Under the pieces are notes generated by a model. It was not told where the DNA came from. It was given only the letters and a program-made list of their open reading frames with translations, and did no database searches. Source: an uncultured Acetatifactor sp. (GTDB taxonomy: Bacteria > Bacillota > Clostridia > Lachnospirales > Lachnospiraceae). From it: a DNA stretch of 16,474 bases. Of this stretch, positions 1-5,467 are shown piece by piece. The position numbers and the translations under genes are program-made. Numbering within the stretch: the stretch's first letter is position 1; the number at the start of each line of letters is the position of its first letter. Where the stretch lies: NCBI GenBank assembly GCA_910577185.1, contig CAJTLR010000080.1, positions 1-16,474 of the forward strand, in the 5' to 3' direction.

Positions 1-24
1 ATGTTGCAGATTTAGAAATAATTC

Positions 25-53
25 TTGCAATCCGTGCAGTTTTGTGATATAAC
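25..53 (+). promoter_or_regulatory. Promoter for the tRNA-Tyr/tRNA-Leu pair
   Basis: A TTGCAA box at 25-30 is separated by exactly 17 bases from TATAAC at 48-53, close to the housekeeping sigma-factor consensus. The predicted start near base 60 lies about 25 bases before the tRNA-Tyr gene, as expected for a short tRNA leader. Inferred from box match and position only. Confidence 0.55.
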
Positions 54-85
54 TTTATAGTGTCAGGGCAGTGAATGCCTTATAT

Positions 86-167
86 GGATGGATTCCCGAG
101 TGGCCAAAGGGGACAGACTGTAAATCTGCTGCAAATTGCTTCGGTGGTTCGAATCCACCTCCATCCA
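86..167 (+). tRNA. tRNA-Tyr (anticodon GUA)
   Basis: A cloverleaf can be drawn. The acceptor stem pairs 86-92 with 160-166, with A167 as discriminator. The anticodon loop 118-124 carries GTA at 120-122, closed by the 114-117/125-128 stem. A long variable arm, typical of class II bacterial tRNA-Tyr, is followed by a T-arm with GGTGG/CCACC stem and TTCGAAT loop. CCA is not encoded: the gene is followed by TTT, so the 3' end must be added by CCA-transferase. It lies 22 bases before tRNA-Leu, so the two are probably co-transcribed. Confidence 0.95.
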
Positions 168-189
168 TTTTCCGGTAAATTTATTGCCT

Positions 190-275
190 GCCGGCGTGGC
201 GGAATAGGCAGACGCAATGGACTTAAAATCCATCGGGAGTTAAATCCCGTACCGGTTCAAGTCCGGTCGCCGGCA
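190..275 (+). tRNA. tRNA-Leu (anticodon UAA)
   Basis: The acceptor stem pairs 190-196 with 268-274, with A275 as discriminator. The anticodon loop 222-228 carries TAA at 224-226, closed by a perfect ATGGA/TCCAT stem. The long variable arm (about 234-249, CGGGA/TCCCG) is the hallmark of tRNA-Leu, and the T-arm CCGG-TTCAAGT-CCGG is intact. No CCA is encoded. It reads the UUA codon (and UUG by wobble). Confidence 0.95.
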
Positions 276-293
276 TAGTTGGTACATGGAAGG

Positions 294-328
294 GACTCTT
301 TTTCAGCGATACTGAGGAGAGTCTTTTT
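294..328 (+). terminator. Rho-independent terminator after the tRNA pair
   Basis: GACTCT at 294-299 pairs perfectly with AGAGTC at 318-323. Inner pairing TCAG/CTGA (303-306/312-315) extends the stem toward a short loop. The 3' arm runs straight into a five-T run. It begins 18 bases after tRNA-Leu and so ends the tRNA transcript. Confidence 0.7.
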
Positions 329-329
329 C

Positions 330-602
330 GTTATCCGGCTTTGGACAGATGAAAATGTATCTGAGGTATGGTTTTACGGACTGGAGTGGGCCGTATGTTT
401 ATACAATTTGTCTGGAAGCATCCGGAGCGTGTCTGATCATTGCATTCTGGCAGCTGTGTGTCACGGTTTGCAGGAGCTGGGACCCCGGCCAGGGAGACGT
501 AGCTGCTGCATTCCCTGAATGAGGGACGGATATACTGCAAAATGGGGCGCACAGACGGCGGAAATGAATTTTCAGACACATTCCGGGCAGACAGGAATAT
601 TC
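330..602. other. Intergenic stretch with no convincing gene
   Basis: No open frame here looks like a conserved protein. The best candidate is a 57-codon frame on the + strand (349-522). It would encode a short peptide with one hydrophobic segment (around residues 18-42) and a Trp/Cys-rich middle, but it has no clear ribosome site: the nearest purine run, GAGGAGA, is about 30 bases upstream. A small inverted repeat CCCT/AGGG lies near 513-525. The stretch probably carries the promoter of the downstream GNAT gene, but I cannot pick out a clear -35/-10 pair. Confidence 0.4.
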
Positions 603-618
603 GGGGAGGGATCTTGTG

Positions 619-1149
619 ATGGAGCAATATAGGAAATTGAATGAGGATGAAATCTGCAGAGAATTGTTCCGGGATTTTATCCGTCATCAGAATGTCACGA
701 AATGTTGGAGAAGGGATAATGATAAATGGGTAATCAGGGATGATCCCTTTGTGGACGAGTGGTCGGAAGCCGATTACAAAATACTGGTGGACTGCCTGAG
801 ACATACGGTTTCGGCAGGGGGTTTTGTGTACGCCGCGTTTGCGGCCGGCCGGCTGAAGGGATTTGTGTCCGTTGAGCCTGATCTGATGGGACGGGAAGGG
901 GATTACCTGGATTTGTCAAGTATCCATGTGTCGGAAGATATGCGTGGACGGGGCATCGGAAAGAAACTTTTTCTTGCGGCAAAGGAGTGGGCTGCGGGCA
1001 GGGGGGCAAAAAAACTGTATATATCCGCACATTCCGCCGTGGAAAGCCAGGCTTTTTACAGAACCATGGGCTGTGTGGAAGCCAGGGAATATCAACAAAA
1101 GCATGTGGAAGCCGAACCATACGACTGCCAGCTGGAATGTGTGTTGTAA
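619..1149 (+). CDS. GNAT family N-acetyltransferase
   Basis: A 176-aa protein, normal length for the Gcn5-related N-acetyltransferase fold, which moves the acetyl group of acetyl-CoA to an amine. The acetyl-CoA pyrophosphate-binding motif A is clear: strand LDLSSIHVSEDMRG followed by RGRGIGKKL (residues 109-117). Motif B, with a conserved aromatic segment, is seen in SQAFYRTMGC. The N-terminal 60 residues are acidic and aromatic and probably form the substrate side. The ATG at 619 is chosen over the adjacent GTG at 616 because GGGGAGGG at 603-610 is well spaced from it. The substrate (antibiotic, polyamine or protein) cannot be told. A second GNAT gene follows after 47 bases in the same direction. 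Confidence 0.85.
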   Translation: MEQYRKLNEDEICRELFRDFIRHQNVTKCWRRDNDKWVIRDDPFVDEWSEADYKILVDCLRHTVSAGGFVYAAFAAGRLKGFVSVEPDLMGREGDYLDLSSIHVSEDMRGRGIGKKLFLAAKEWAAGRGAKKLYISAHSAVESQAFYRTMGCVEAREYQQKHVEAEPYDCQLECVL

Positions 1150-1196
1150 TGCTGGGATGGAAAAGCCGGCAAAACGGAAAAGGAGTAGGAGGCGCA

Positions 1197-1664
1197 ATGG
1201 TTCATATTATAAAATTAAGGGAAAATGCCGGGCTGATACAAGAGGCTGCGGAATGGTTTCACCAAAAATGGGGAATTCCCCTGGAAGCCTATGCAGAGAG
1301 TATGGATATGTGCATTCGGAATAAAAAAGAAATACCCCAGTGGTACCTGGCCATGGTGGAAGGACGGATTGTGGGGGGACTGGGGGTAATTGAGAATGAT
1401 TTTCATGACCGGAAAGATCTTACCCCCAATGTGTGCGCAGTATATGTGGAAGAAGAATACCGCTGCCGGGGCATTGCGGGAAAGCTGCTGAACTTTGTCT
1501 GCCGGGATATGGAAGAAAAAGGAGTGGATACCCTTTATCTTGTCACGGATCATACTTCGTTTTACGAACGTTACGGATGGGAATTTCTGTGTATGGTTCA
1601 GGGGGATGGTGAACCGGAGAAGGCAAGAATGTATGTCCATAGGAAAACATCCATCGGACAATGA
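1197..1664 (+). CDS. GNAT family N-acetyltransferase
   Basis: A 155-aa acetyl-CoA-dependent acetyltransferase. Motif A is CAVYVEEEYRCRGIAGKLL, with RCRGIAGKL at about residues 89-97. The motif B strand and helix are seen as LYLVTDHTSFYERYGWEF, the usual end of the GNAT core. The start at 1197 is set by TAGGAGG at 1186-1192 and by the N-terminal strand MVHIIKLREN; the frame is open further upstream, but that part is antisense-like overlap with the previous gene. It sits between another GNAT and a DUF3788 gene with short gaps, suggesting one transcript. Sequence differs strongly from its GNAT neighbour, so this is not a recent duplication. Substrate unknown. Confidence 0.85.
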   Translation: MVHIIKLRENAGLIQEAAEWFHQKWGIPLEAYAESMDMCIRNKKEIPQWYLAMVEGRIVGGLGVIENDFHDRKDLTPNVCAVYVEEEYRCRGIAGKLLNFVCRDMEEKGVDTLYLVTDHTSFYERYGWEFLCMVQGDGEPEKARMYVHRKTSIGQ

Positions 1665-1693
1665 GGACAATATTCAGAAAAAAGTGAGGAAAA

Positions 1694-2110
1694 ATGGTGA
1701 ATTTGCAGGATAAAAGTGTCTGTCCTACGCTGGAGCAGGTGGGCGAATATGTGGGAAATCCGGTTTTTGCACAGTTTTGTGAACAGATCAGGAAAAAGTA
1801 TCAGTGTACGGAGAAAATAGAATTTAGTTCCTGCAGCATGGAGCCCGGCTGGAACATAAAGTATAAAAAAGCCGGAAAAACGCTGTGTACCCTGTACCCC
1901 AGGGAAGGCTATTTTACAGTGATGGTCGTGGTGGGAAAAAAGGAAAAGGATGCCGTGGAGGCAATGCTGCCGGACTGTACCCCTCAATTGCAGGAAATTT
2001 ATCATCAGACAAGAGAAGGAAACGGGCAGAGATGGCTGATGATAGACCTGGAAGATCAGGATGGCGTGTATGATGATATCATCCGCCTGACCGAAATCCG
2101 CAGGGGATGA
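1694..2110 (+). CDS. DUF3788 family protein
   Basis: A 138-aa soluble protein of unknown function. The pattern fits DUF3788: a GWNIKYKKAGKTLCTLYP segment, then a hydrophobic strand FTVMVVVGKKEKDAVE, and a C-terminal NGQRWLMIDLEDQDGVYDD block ending in arginine. DUF3788 proteins are common single-domain proteins in Clostridia and Bacteroidetes, often near acetyltransferases or resistance-like genes. GAGG sits eight bases before the ATG. No signal peptide or membrane segment. The family assignment is from memory of its conserved C-terminal block; no catalytic role is claimed. Confidence 0.75.
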   Translation: MVNLQDKSVCPTLEQVGEYVGNPVFAQFCEQIRKKYQCTEKIEFSSCSMEPGWNIKYKKAGKTLCTLYPREGYFTVMVVVGKKEKDAVEAMLPDCTPQLQEIYHQTREGNGQRWLMIDLEDQDGVYDDIIRLTEIRRG

Positions 2111-2132
2111 TCATGGAGCTGTATCTGATTAT

Positions 2133-2150
2133 CCGGGCCGGCAGGCCCGG
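2133..2150 (+). promoter_or_regulatory. GC-only hairpin just before the APH ribosome site
   Basis: CCGGGCC (2133-2139) and GGCCCGG (2144-2150) form a perfect seven-pair stem with a four-base loop. It lies between the DUF3788 stop (2110) and the ribosome site GGAGG at 2163-2167 of the phosphotransferase. It has no T run, so it is not a terminator. It could slow ribosomes or mRNA decay, or shape translation of the next gene. It is also read as codons if the far upstream ATG at 2107 is used. Confidence 0.45.
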
Positions 2151-2172
2151 CCGGACAGGAAGGGAGGATGTA

Positions 2173-2967
2173 ATGTTTTTACCTGAAAGCATACGTGATT
2201 TGATGCCGGGAGAAGATTATGAGACAGATGATATCGGAATGTCCGGAGCATCGGTCCTGGTTTTTAAAGATAAGATTCTAAAGGTGCAGGACTGGAATCC
2301 GGAGTCAGAAAACGAATACGGCATGCTGCGCTATCTGCAGGACAGACTTCCGGTTCCGCATATATATGCACATGAGGTATCCGGGGGCAGATCATATCTG
2401 CTCATGGGCAAATGTGAGGGGCAAATGGCTTGTGCGCCTGAATACATGGAAAATCAGACTGTTTTATGCAGACTGCTGGCAGAAGGCCTCAAAAGGCTGT
2501 GGAGTGTGGACATTTCGGACTGCCCCTCCGACCAGAGCCTTTCGCACAAACTTGCCCAGGCCGCCCGCAACATAGAGAACGGTCTGGTGGACATGGACAA
2601 TGTGGAACCGGATACATTTGGGGAGAACGGCTTCCGGGATCCTGCGGCACTGCTGCAATGGCTCTATGAAAACAAGCCGGATGAGGAATTGGTTCTATCC
2701 CATGGAGACTTCTGCCTTCCCAATATATTTGGCCGAAATGGCAGGGTGAGCGGATATATAGACCTGGGCAGAGCGGGCATGGCAGATAAATGGTGCGATA
2801 TCGCGCTGTGCTACCGAAGCATATCACATAACTATGGCGGAAGATACAAGAGCCGGGGAAATAGTGCCTGCCAGGAATATGATGATTTACTTTTATTCCG
2901 CGAACTGGGTATCCGGCCTGACTGGGAGAAAATACGATACTATATTTTACTGGATGAACTGTTCTGA
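2173..2967 (+). CDS. APH(3')-like aminoglycoside phosphotransferase
   Basis: A 264-aa kinase-fold protein, the same length as APH(3')-IIIa, that would phosphorylate an aminoglycoside hydroxyl using a nucleotide triphosphate in the cytoplasm. The Brenner motif HGDFCLPN (residues 177-184) supplies catalytic Asp179 and metal ligand Asn184. The metal-binding DFG equivalent is IDLGRAGMADKWCDIAL with Asp197. The N-terminal lobe carries a VLVFKDKILKVQ strand with the nucleotide-binding lysine. An upstream in-frame ATG at 2107 overlaps the DUF3788 stop by four bases. I prefer 2173, because GGAGG at 2163-2167 is ideally spaced and the family begins near this point. Whether it confers resistance or acts on another small molecule cannot be judged by eye; the HGD motif varies from the common HGDLGDSN form. 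Confidence 0.85.
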   Translation: MFLPESIRDLMPGEDYETDDIGMSGASVLVFKDKILKVQDWNPESENEYGMLRYLQDRLPVPHIYAHEVSGGRSYLLMGKCEGQMACAPEYMENQTVLCRLLAEGLKRLWSVDISDCPSDQSLSHKLAQAARNIENGLVDMDNVEPDTFGENGFRDPAALLQWLYENKPDEELVLSHGDFCLPNIFGRNGRVSGYIDLGRAGMADKWCDIALCYRSISHNYGGRYKSRGNSACQEYDDLLLFRELGIRPDWEKIRYYILLDELF

Positions 2968-2978
2968 AAGAAGTATGC

Positions 2979-3002
2979 TCCGTGGGTCCCCTGATCCACG
3001 GA
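2979..3002 (+). other. Intergenic hairpin between APH and GNAT genes
   Basis: TCCGTGG at 2979-2985 and CCACGGA at 2996-3002 form a perfect seven-pair stem with a ten-base loop, 12 bases after the phosphotransferase stop. It is followed by GGGTAAATT and not a T run, so it is at best a weak terminator or an mRNA-stability element. Confidence 0.4.
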
Positions 3003-3026
3003 GGGTAAATTCCGGGGAGGTAGAAT

Positions 3027-3548
3027 ATGCTGTGCATCAGAAGATATGAGCCGGCAGACTGTAAGGCGCTGGCAGAATTGTTTTGTGAGACGGTCCACGC
3101 TGTGAATGCGAAAGACTATACGAAGGAGCAGCTGGACGCATGGACTGCGGGCAGTGCCGATCTTGAAAGATGGGGCAGGACACTGGCTGAACATGATACA
3201 GTGGTTGCCGTGGAGAAAGACAGGATAGTCGGGTTTGCCGATATGGCCGAAGGAGGCTGTTTTGACCGGCTGTACGTCCATAAAGATTATCAAAACCGGG
3301 GAATTGCCACTGCACTTTGTGATGAACTGGAACAGAAGGTTGCTGGGGATAACATAACAGTGCATGCATCCATTACCGCGAAGCCCTTTTTTCTTTCCAG
3401 AGGATACAGGGTTGTAAAGGAACAGCAGGTTATCAGGCAGGGGATTTCTCTCACAAATTTTGTTATGGAAAAGGATCACCACAAAAGGGAGCGGGATACG
3501 ATGCCGGATGTTAATAAAACGTGCGGAAGTGAATGCCTGGGCTGGTAG
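3027..3548 (+). CDS. YafP-like GNAT family N-acetyltransferase
   Basis: A 173-aa acetyltransferase resembling Escherichia coli YafP. It has the N-terminal IRRYEPADCKALAELF strand-helix, a YTKEQLDAW segment, motif A in RLYVHKDYQNRGIATAL (about residues 81-97), and a C-terminal block VHASITAKPFFLSRGY with VVKEQQV that matches the YafP subgroup well. YafP-type enzymes have been linked to detoxifying aromatic amines or nitro-compounds; the substrate here is not known. GGGGAGG at 3014-3020 sets the ATG at 3027. The last roughly 20 residues go beyond the usual YafP end and look unstructured. No terminator separates it from the XRE gene 57 bases on. Confidence 0.85.
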   Translation: MLCIRRYEPADCKALAELFCETVHAVNAKDYTKEQLDAWTAGSADLERWGRTLAEHDTVVAVEKDRIVGFADMAEGGCFDRLYVHKDYQNRGIATALCDELEQKVAGDNITVHASITAKPFFLSRGYRVVKEQQVIRQGISLTNFVMEKDHHKRERDTMPDVNKTCGSECLGW

Positions 3549-3605
3549 TATCCCCGCCGGCAAAATATTATAATGAGGACCATTAAAAAAAGGAGGTCAC
3601 ATTAT

Positions 3606-4058
3606 ATGAGTCTGGGAAATAGTTTATTTCACGCCCGTAAGAAAAAAGGAATGTCACAGGAAGAGGTTGCCGAAAAGCTGGGGATAAGCAGGCAGACCGT
3701 CTCAAAATGGGAGACAGATGAGACGCTGCCGGATATCTGTCAGTCAAAAAAACTTGCCGTTCTGTACGGACTGTCGCTGGACGAACTGGTTGAATTTGAT
3801 ATCGGCATAAAAGAAATCCAGGAAGTAATTGACAAGACCAGCCAGGAAGTATCGGATAAGGTTGACTGGACAAAAGTATGGGGCAAAAAGTATCCGGTGC
3901 TTGTCCGCTACCAAAAGGAGGTTGACACGGCGGAATATAGGACAGAACTGGAAAAGCTGCTGTGTGACCTGAAAAAGAAATATGGCTACAATGAGCTGGA
4001 TGCCTTTCTTGTCCTGAAAGACATTCTGGCATCTGTCTGGAATGACAGAAAGAAGTAA
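3606..4058 (+). CDS. XRE-type helix-turn-helix regulator
   Basis: A 150-aa protein whose first 60 residues are a standard Cro/C1-type DNA-binding domain: LGNSLFHARKKKGMSQEEVA then KLGISRQTVSKWETDETLP, including the recognition helix SRQTVSKWE. A conserved LAVLYGLSLDELVEFD closes the domain. The remaining 80 residues, helical and charged, are not recognised and may hold an effector or dimer function. AGGAGG at 3591-3596 with nine-base spacing fixes the start at 3606; the open frame reaches further upstream but lacks a ribosome site. A TATAAT-like box at 3569-3574 could be its own -10, but a matching -35 is weak. It is last in the left-flank gene run and is followed by a strong terminator. Confidence 0.85.
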   Translation: MSLGNSLFHARKKKGMSQEEVAEKLGISRQTVSKWETDETLPDICQSKKLAVLYGLSLDELVEFDIGIKEIQEVIDKTSQEVSDKVDWTKVWGKKYPVLVRYQKEVDTAEYRTELEKLLCDLKKKYGYNELDAFLVLKDILASVWNDRKK

Positions 4059-4076
4059 TAAAAAGATTTTGTAGTA

Positions 4077-4109
4077 GAACTCCGACGATAAACGCCGGAG
4101 TTCTTTTTT
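4077..4109 (+). terminator. Strong rho-independent terminator
   Basis: GAACTCCG at 4077-4084 pairs with CGGAGTTC at 4096-4103, an eight-pair perfect stem with an 11-base loop, followed by six T residues at 4104-4109. It begins 19 bases after the XRE stop codon and marks the end of the left-flank gene run. Confidence 0.9.
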
Positions 4110-4360
4110 CGGGTGTGTATATTGGTATGCGTTTTACTATGAAAGCCCCTGCACCATTACGGCACCGCGAAGTGTTTTTGTGCTTCCCTTGCACAAAAAC
4201 CGGGACAGCAGTGCGCCAAACCGCATGTTCTTGCGGTTTGTGTGCATCATCAAAACCACCCCGGGCTTTTATGGATGATGGTGCGGCTGGCTGCAGACAT
4301 TTGGCGACTGCCGCGAGGTATTTGATTGGACATAGCGAAAAAAGTGAAAAACAGAACGAG
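4110..4360. other. Gene-free, hairpin-rich intergenic element
   Basis: No credible gene on either strand, although long open frames exist by chance. Three hairpins follow one another. GTTTTTGTGC/GCACAAAAAC (4174-4183/4191-4200) has a seven-base loop. CAAACCGCA/TGCGGTTTG (4217-4225/4232-4240) has a six-base loop. CATCATC/GATGATG (4245-4251/4274-4280) encloses a CCCGGG core. No T runs follow them, so they are not terminators. The density suggests a structured RNA, a dispersed intergenic repeat or the edge of an inserted element. I have a vague memory of similar stretches recurring in Lachnospiraceae genomes, which I cannot check here. Confidence 0.5.
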
Positions 4361-4484
4361 AGTGACATAATATGTTCTCCTGATTTGCTATAATGTGTTC
4401 ATGACATAGAAAGTATGGAATATGAAAGGCGGGCAGACAGGCCAATTTACATATTTATACCAAGTTATTTGAAGGTTATGTTTT
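4361..4484 (+). repeat. Direct repeat copy 1 of the WYL promoter and 5' end
   Basis: This stretch aligns with 5337-5467 over its whole length with small gaps. Exact shared runs include AGTGACATAATATGT, TTGCTATAATGTG, ATATGAAAGGCG, TTTATACCAAGTTAT and TGAAGGTTATGTT. It contains the same extended -10 box (TATAAT at 4389-4394) and an operator-like palindrome with one mismatch at 4364-4376, both at the same relative spacing as in copy 2. The two copies start 976 bases apart and bracket the 57-aa and XRE genes. Confidence 0.85.
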
Positions 4485-4513
4485 GGGCAGGACGGGAGAA
4501 TTTTACAGTCCCT
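4415..4513 (+). pseudogene. Decayed 5' fragment of a WYL regulator gene
   Basis: From ATG 4415 and the internal ATG 4422, the sequence follows the start of the intact WYL gene at 5394. A two-base loss between about 4436 and 4452 shifts the frame. After the shift the remnant reads HIYTKLFEGYV, against QIYTKLSEGYV in the intact protein, and then meets a stop at about 4513. Similarity fades after 4485. It is therefore a frameshifted, truncated paralogue and cannot give a working regulator. Its promoter still looks intact and may now drive the 57-aa gene at 4610. Confidence 0.7.
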
Positions 4514-4609
4514 GAGACGGGACGCTGCCAGTGCAGGAAGCAGTATCCAAAGTGTAATTGCCGGCTTATAGAAAAAGGCTCATGGAATAAAAGAAAGGAT
4601 AGAAACAAT

Positions 4610-4783
4610 ATGGAAATAATAACGATTCAGTTTAGTGATCCCATGTTGTATGACAGATTGCATACGCTTTCTGTGGAATATAGTTTATCTGCTGACTTAC
4701 TGGTCAGTCTGGCTGTGAAACGGCTTCTTGATGATGTGGAGGCTATCAGGGATTTACGGAACGGAAAAGTCAAGTTAGAATGA
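4610..4783 (+). CDS. Small 57-aa protein, possibly ribbon-helix-helix-like
   Basis: A 57-residue protein: strand MEIITIQFSD, then helix LYDRLHTLSVEYSLSADLLV and helix SLAVKRLLDDVEAIRDLRNG. One strand followed by two helices is the layout of MetJ/Arc/CopG-type DNA-binding antitoxins and plasmid repressors, but I do not recognise a specific family. The ribosome site is weak (AAAGGA about ten bases upstream of ATG 4610). The frame is open further 5', but that part is the WYL pseudogene. It ends nine bases inside the convergent XRE gene. It is likely transcribed from the surviving promoter of the decayed WYL copy. Function unknown; the neighbourhood suggests a regulatory role. Confidence 0.6.
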   Translation: MEIITIQFSDPMLYDRLHTLSVEYSLSADLLVSLAVKRLLDDVEAIRDLRNGKVKLE

Positions 4784-5122
4784 CTCTCTGTTTTCTTCCT
4801 CATCAAAATGAGAAAAGATAGTGCGGAGCACTTTTATAGCCAGCTGTTTACGCTCTAAAGGCTGGTTGTCCGTGATCTGCCTGAATTGGGCCAGGATATT
4901 GGGGTCGCTGTCTGACACGGAATCAGCCAGCATGTAATCCACAGTGACGCCAAGCCTATTGACAAGCCGTACCAGCGTATCCAGTGTAAGGCTGCGTTCA
5001 CCGCGCTCAATGGCACCCATGTAAGTGTCTGATATATCAATTGCCTCTGCAAGTTCGGCCTGTGTAAGATTTAATTTTTTACGTTGTTCACGTATTCGTT
5101 TCCCTAATTTTTTATAATCCAT
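4775..5122 (-). CDS. XRE family repressor (phage or element type)
   Basis: A 115-aa protein. Residues 6-65 form a Cro/C1 helix-turn-helix: LGKRIREQRKKLNLTQAELA, then AIDISDTYMGAIERGERSL with the recognition helix DTYMGAIERGE, then LDTLVRLVNRLGVTVDYML. The C-terminal 45 residues (ILAQFRQITDNQPLERKQL and onward) are helical and probably form the dimer interface. Such SinR/immR-like repressors are common in mobile elements of Firmicutes. The start is supported by GAGGGG eight bases upstream. It is the only minus-strand gene between the left flank and the two-component pair. It reads away from the WYL promoter region, so it may control the divergent promoter at 5193-5221 and its own. Confidence 0.85.
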   Translation of the reverse strand: MDYKKLGKRIREQRKKLNLTQAELAEAIDISDTYMGAIERGERSLTLDTLVRLVNRLGVTVDYMLADSVSDSDPNILAQFRQITDNQPLERKQLAIKVLRTIFSHFDEEENRESF

Positions 5123-5192
5123 GTCATTACCCCTCTGTTTATTTTATGTGATAATATATTAAAATAGGAAATATCTATATGGGGTAAGCTAA

Positions 5193-5221
5193 TTGACAAA
5201 ATGAGGTTATTTCAATATAAT
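5193..5221 (+). promoter_or_regulatory. Full-consensus housekeeping promoter upstream of the island
   Basis: TTGACA at 5193-5198 and TATAAT at 5216-5221 are separated by exactly 17 bases, a perfect match to the housekeeping sigma-factor consensus. It points toward the WYL gene, leaving a leader of about 165 bases that crosses the second promoter. The reverse complement of its -35 reads TTGTCA, so a divergent promoter for the XRE gene may overlap it. TTACCCC (5127-5133) and GGGGTAA (5181-5187) form an inverted pair across the XRE promoter area and are possible operator halves. Confidence 0.7.
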
Positions 5222-5336
5222 CAGTGGTACAAGTTGCAAATAAAATACTAATGGCAGTAAGTATTCATAAGGGGGATGAACGGATTACCAAAGGTATTTA
5301 TCGGAATTAGTGAAAGATTATGAAAAATATAATGGG

Positions 5337-5467
5337 AGTGACATAATATGTCCTTCTGGCTTGCTATAATGTGCTTATGACATGGGAGGCAGTATGAGAG
5401 AAGATATGAAAGGCGACCAGATAGTCCGGGTTTTACAGATTTATACCAAGTTATCTGAAGGTTATGT
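5337..5467 (+). repeat. Direct repeat copy 2 of the WYL promoter and 5' end
   Basis: This is the intact partner of the degenerate copy at 4361-4484. It includes the promoter, ribosome site GGGAGG and about the first 25 codons of the functional WYL gene. The copies differ by scattered substitutions and a few small indels, so the duplication is not recent or the second copy arrived from a relative. Confidence 0.85.
5338..5370 (+). promoter_or_regulatory. WYL promoter with extended -10 and palindromic operator
   Basis: An extended -10, TGCTATAAT, ends at 5370, about 24 bases before the WYL start codon. GACATAATATGTC at 5340-5352 is a perfect 13-base palindrome sitting where the -35 should be. 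No good -35 is present (GTGACA is 21 bases away), so the promoter would rely on the extended -10 or on an activator. A protein bound at the palindrome would block or assist polymerase. The same layout occurs in the decayed copy, with palindrome and -10 spaced identically (25 bases start to start). Confidence 0.6.

Noticed and set aside
86..275. tRNA pair as attachment site for the island
   Set aside because: The island begins about 4 kb away, no integrase is present, and I saw no repeat of a tRNA 3' end near 4110-4400 or 14215-14489.
4155..4200. T-box riboswitch-like ACCGCG sequence followed by a hairpin
   Set aside because: GGCACCGCG followed by a stem resembles the end of a T-box leader. 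But the AGGGTGG part is missing, no T run follows the stem, upstream is a terminator with no Stem I, and no synthetase or amino-acid gene follows.
3583..4368. Long open frame on the minus strand across the XRE gene and intergenic region
   Set aside because: It is antisense to a clear XRE gene and its terminator, has no ribosome site and shows low-complexity composition without domain motifs.
4115..4393. 92-codon + strand frame over the hairpin cluster
   Set aside because: The frame reads through all three hairpins and through the promoter of the WYL copy, has no ribosome site, and is rich in Cys, Arg and Ala as expected for chance translation.
5251..5310. 19-codon frame starting with ATG 5251 in the WYL leader
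   Set aside because: No ribosome site precedes it and it is too short to judge; a leader peptide is possible but unsupported.
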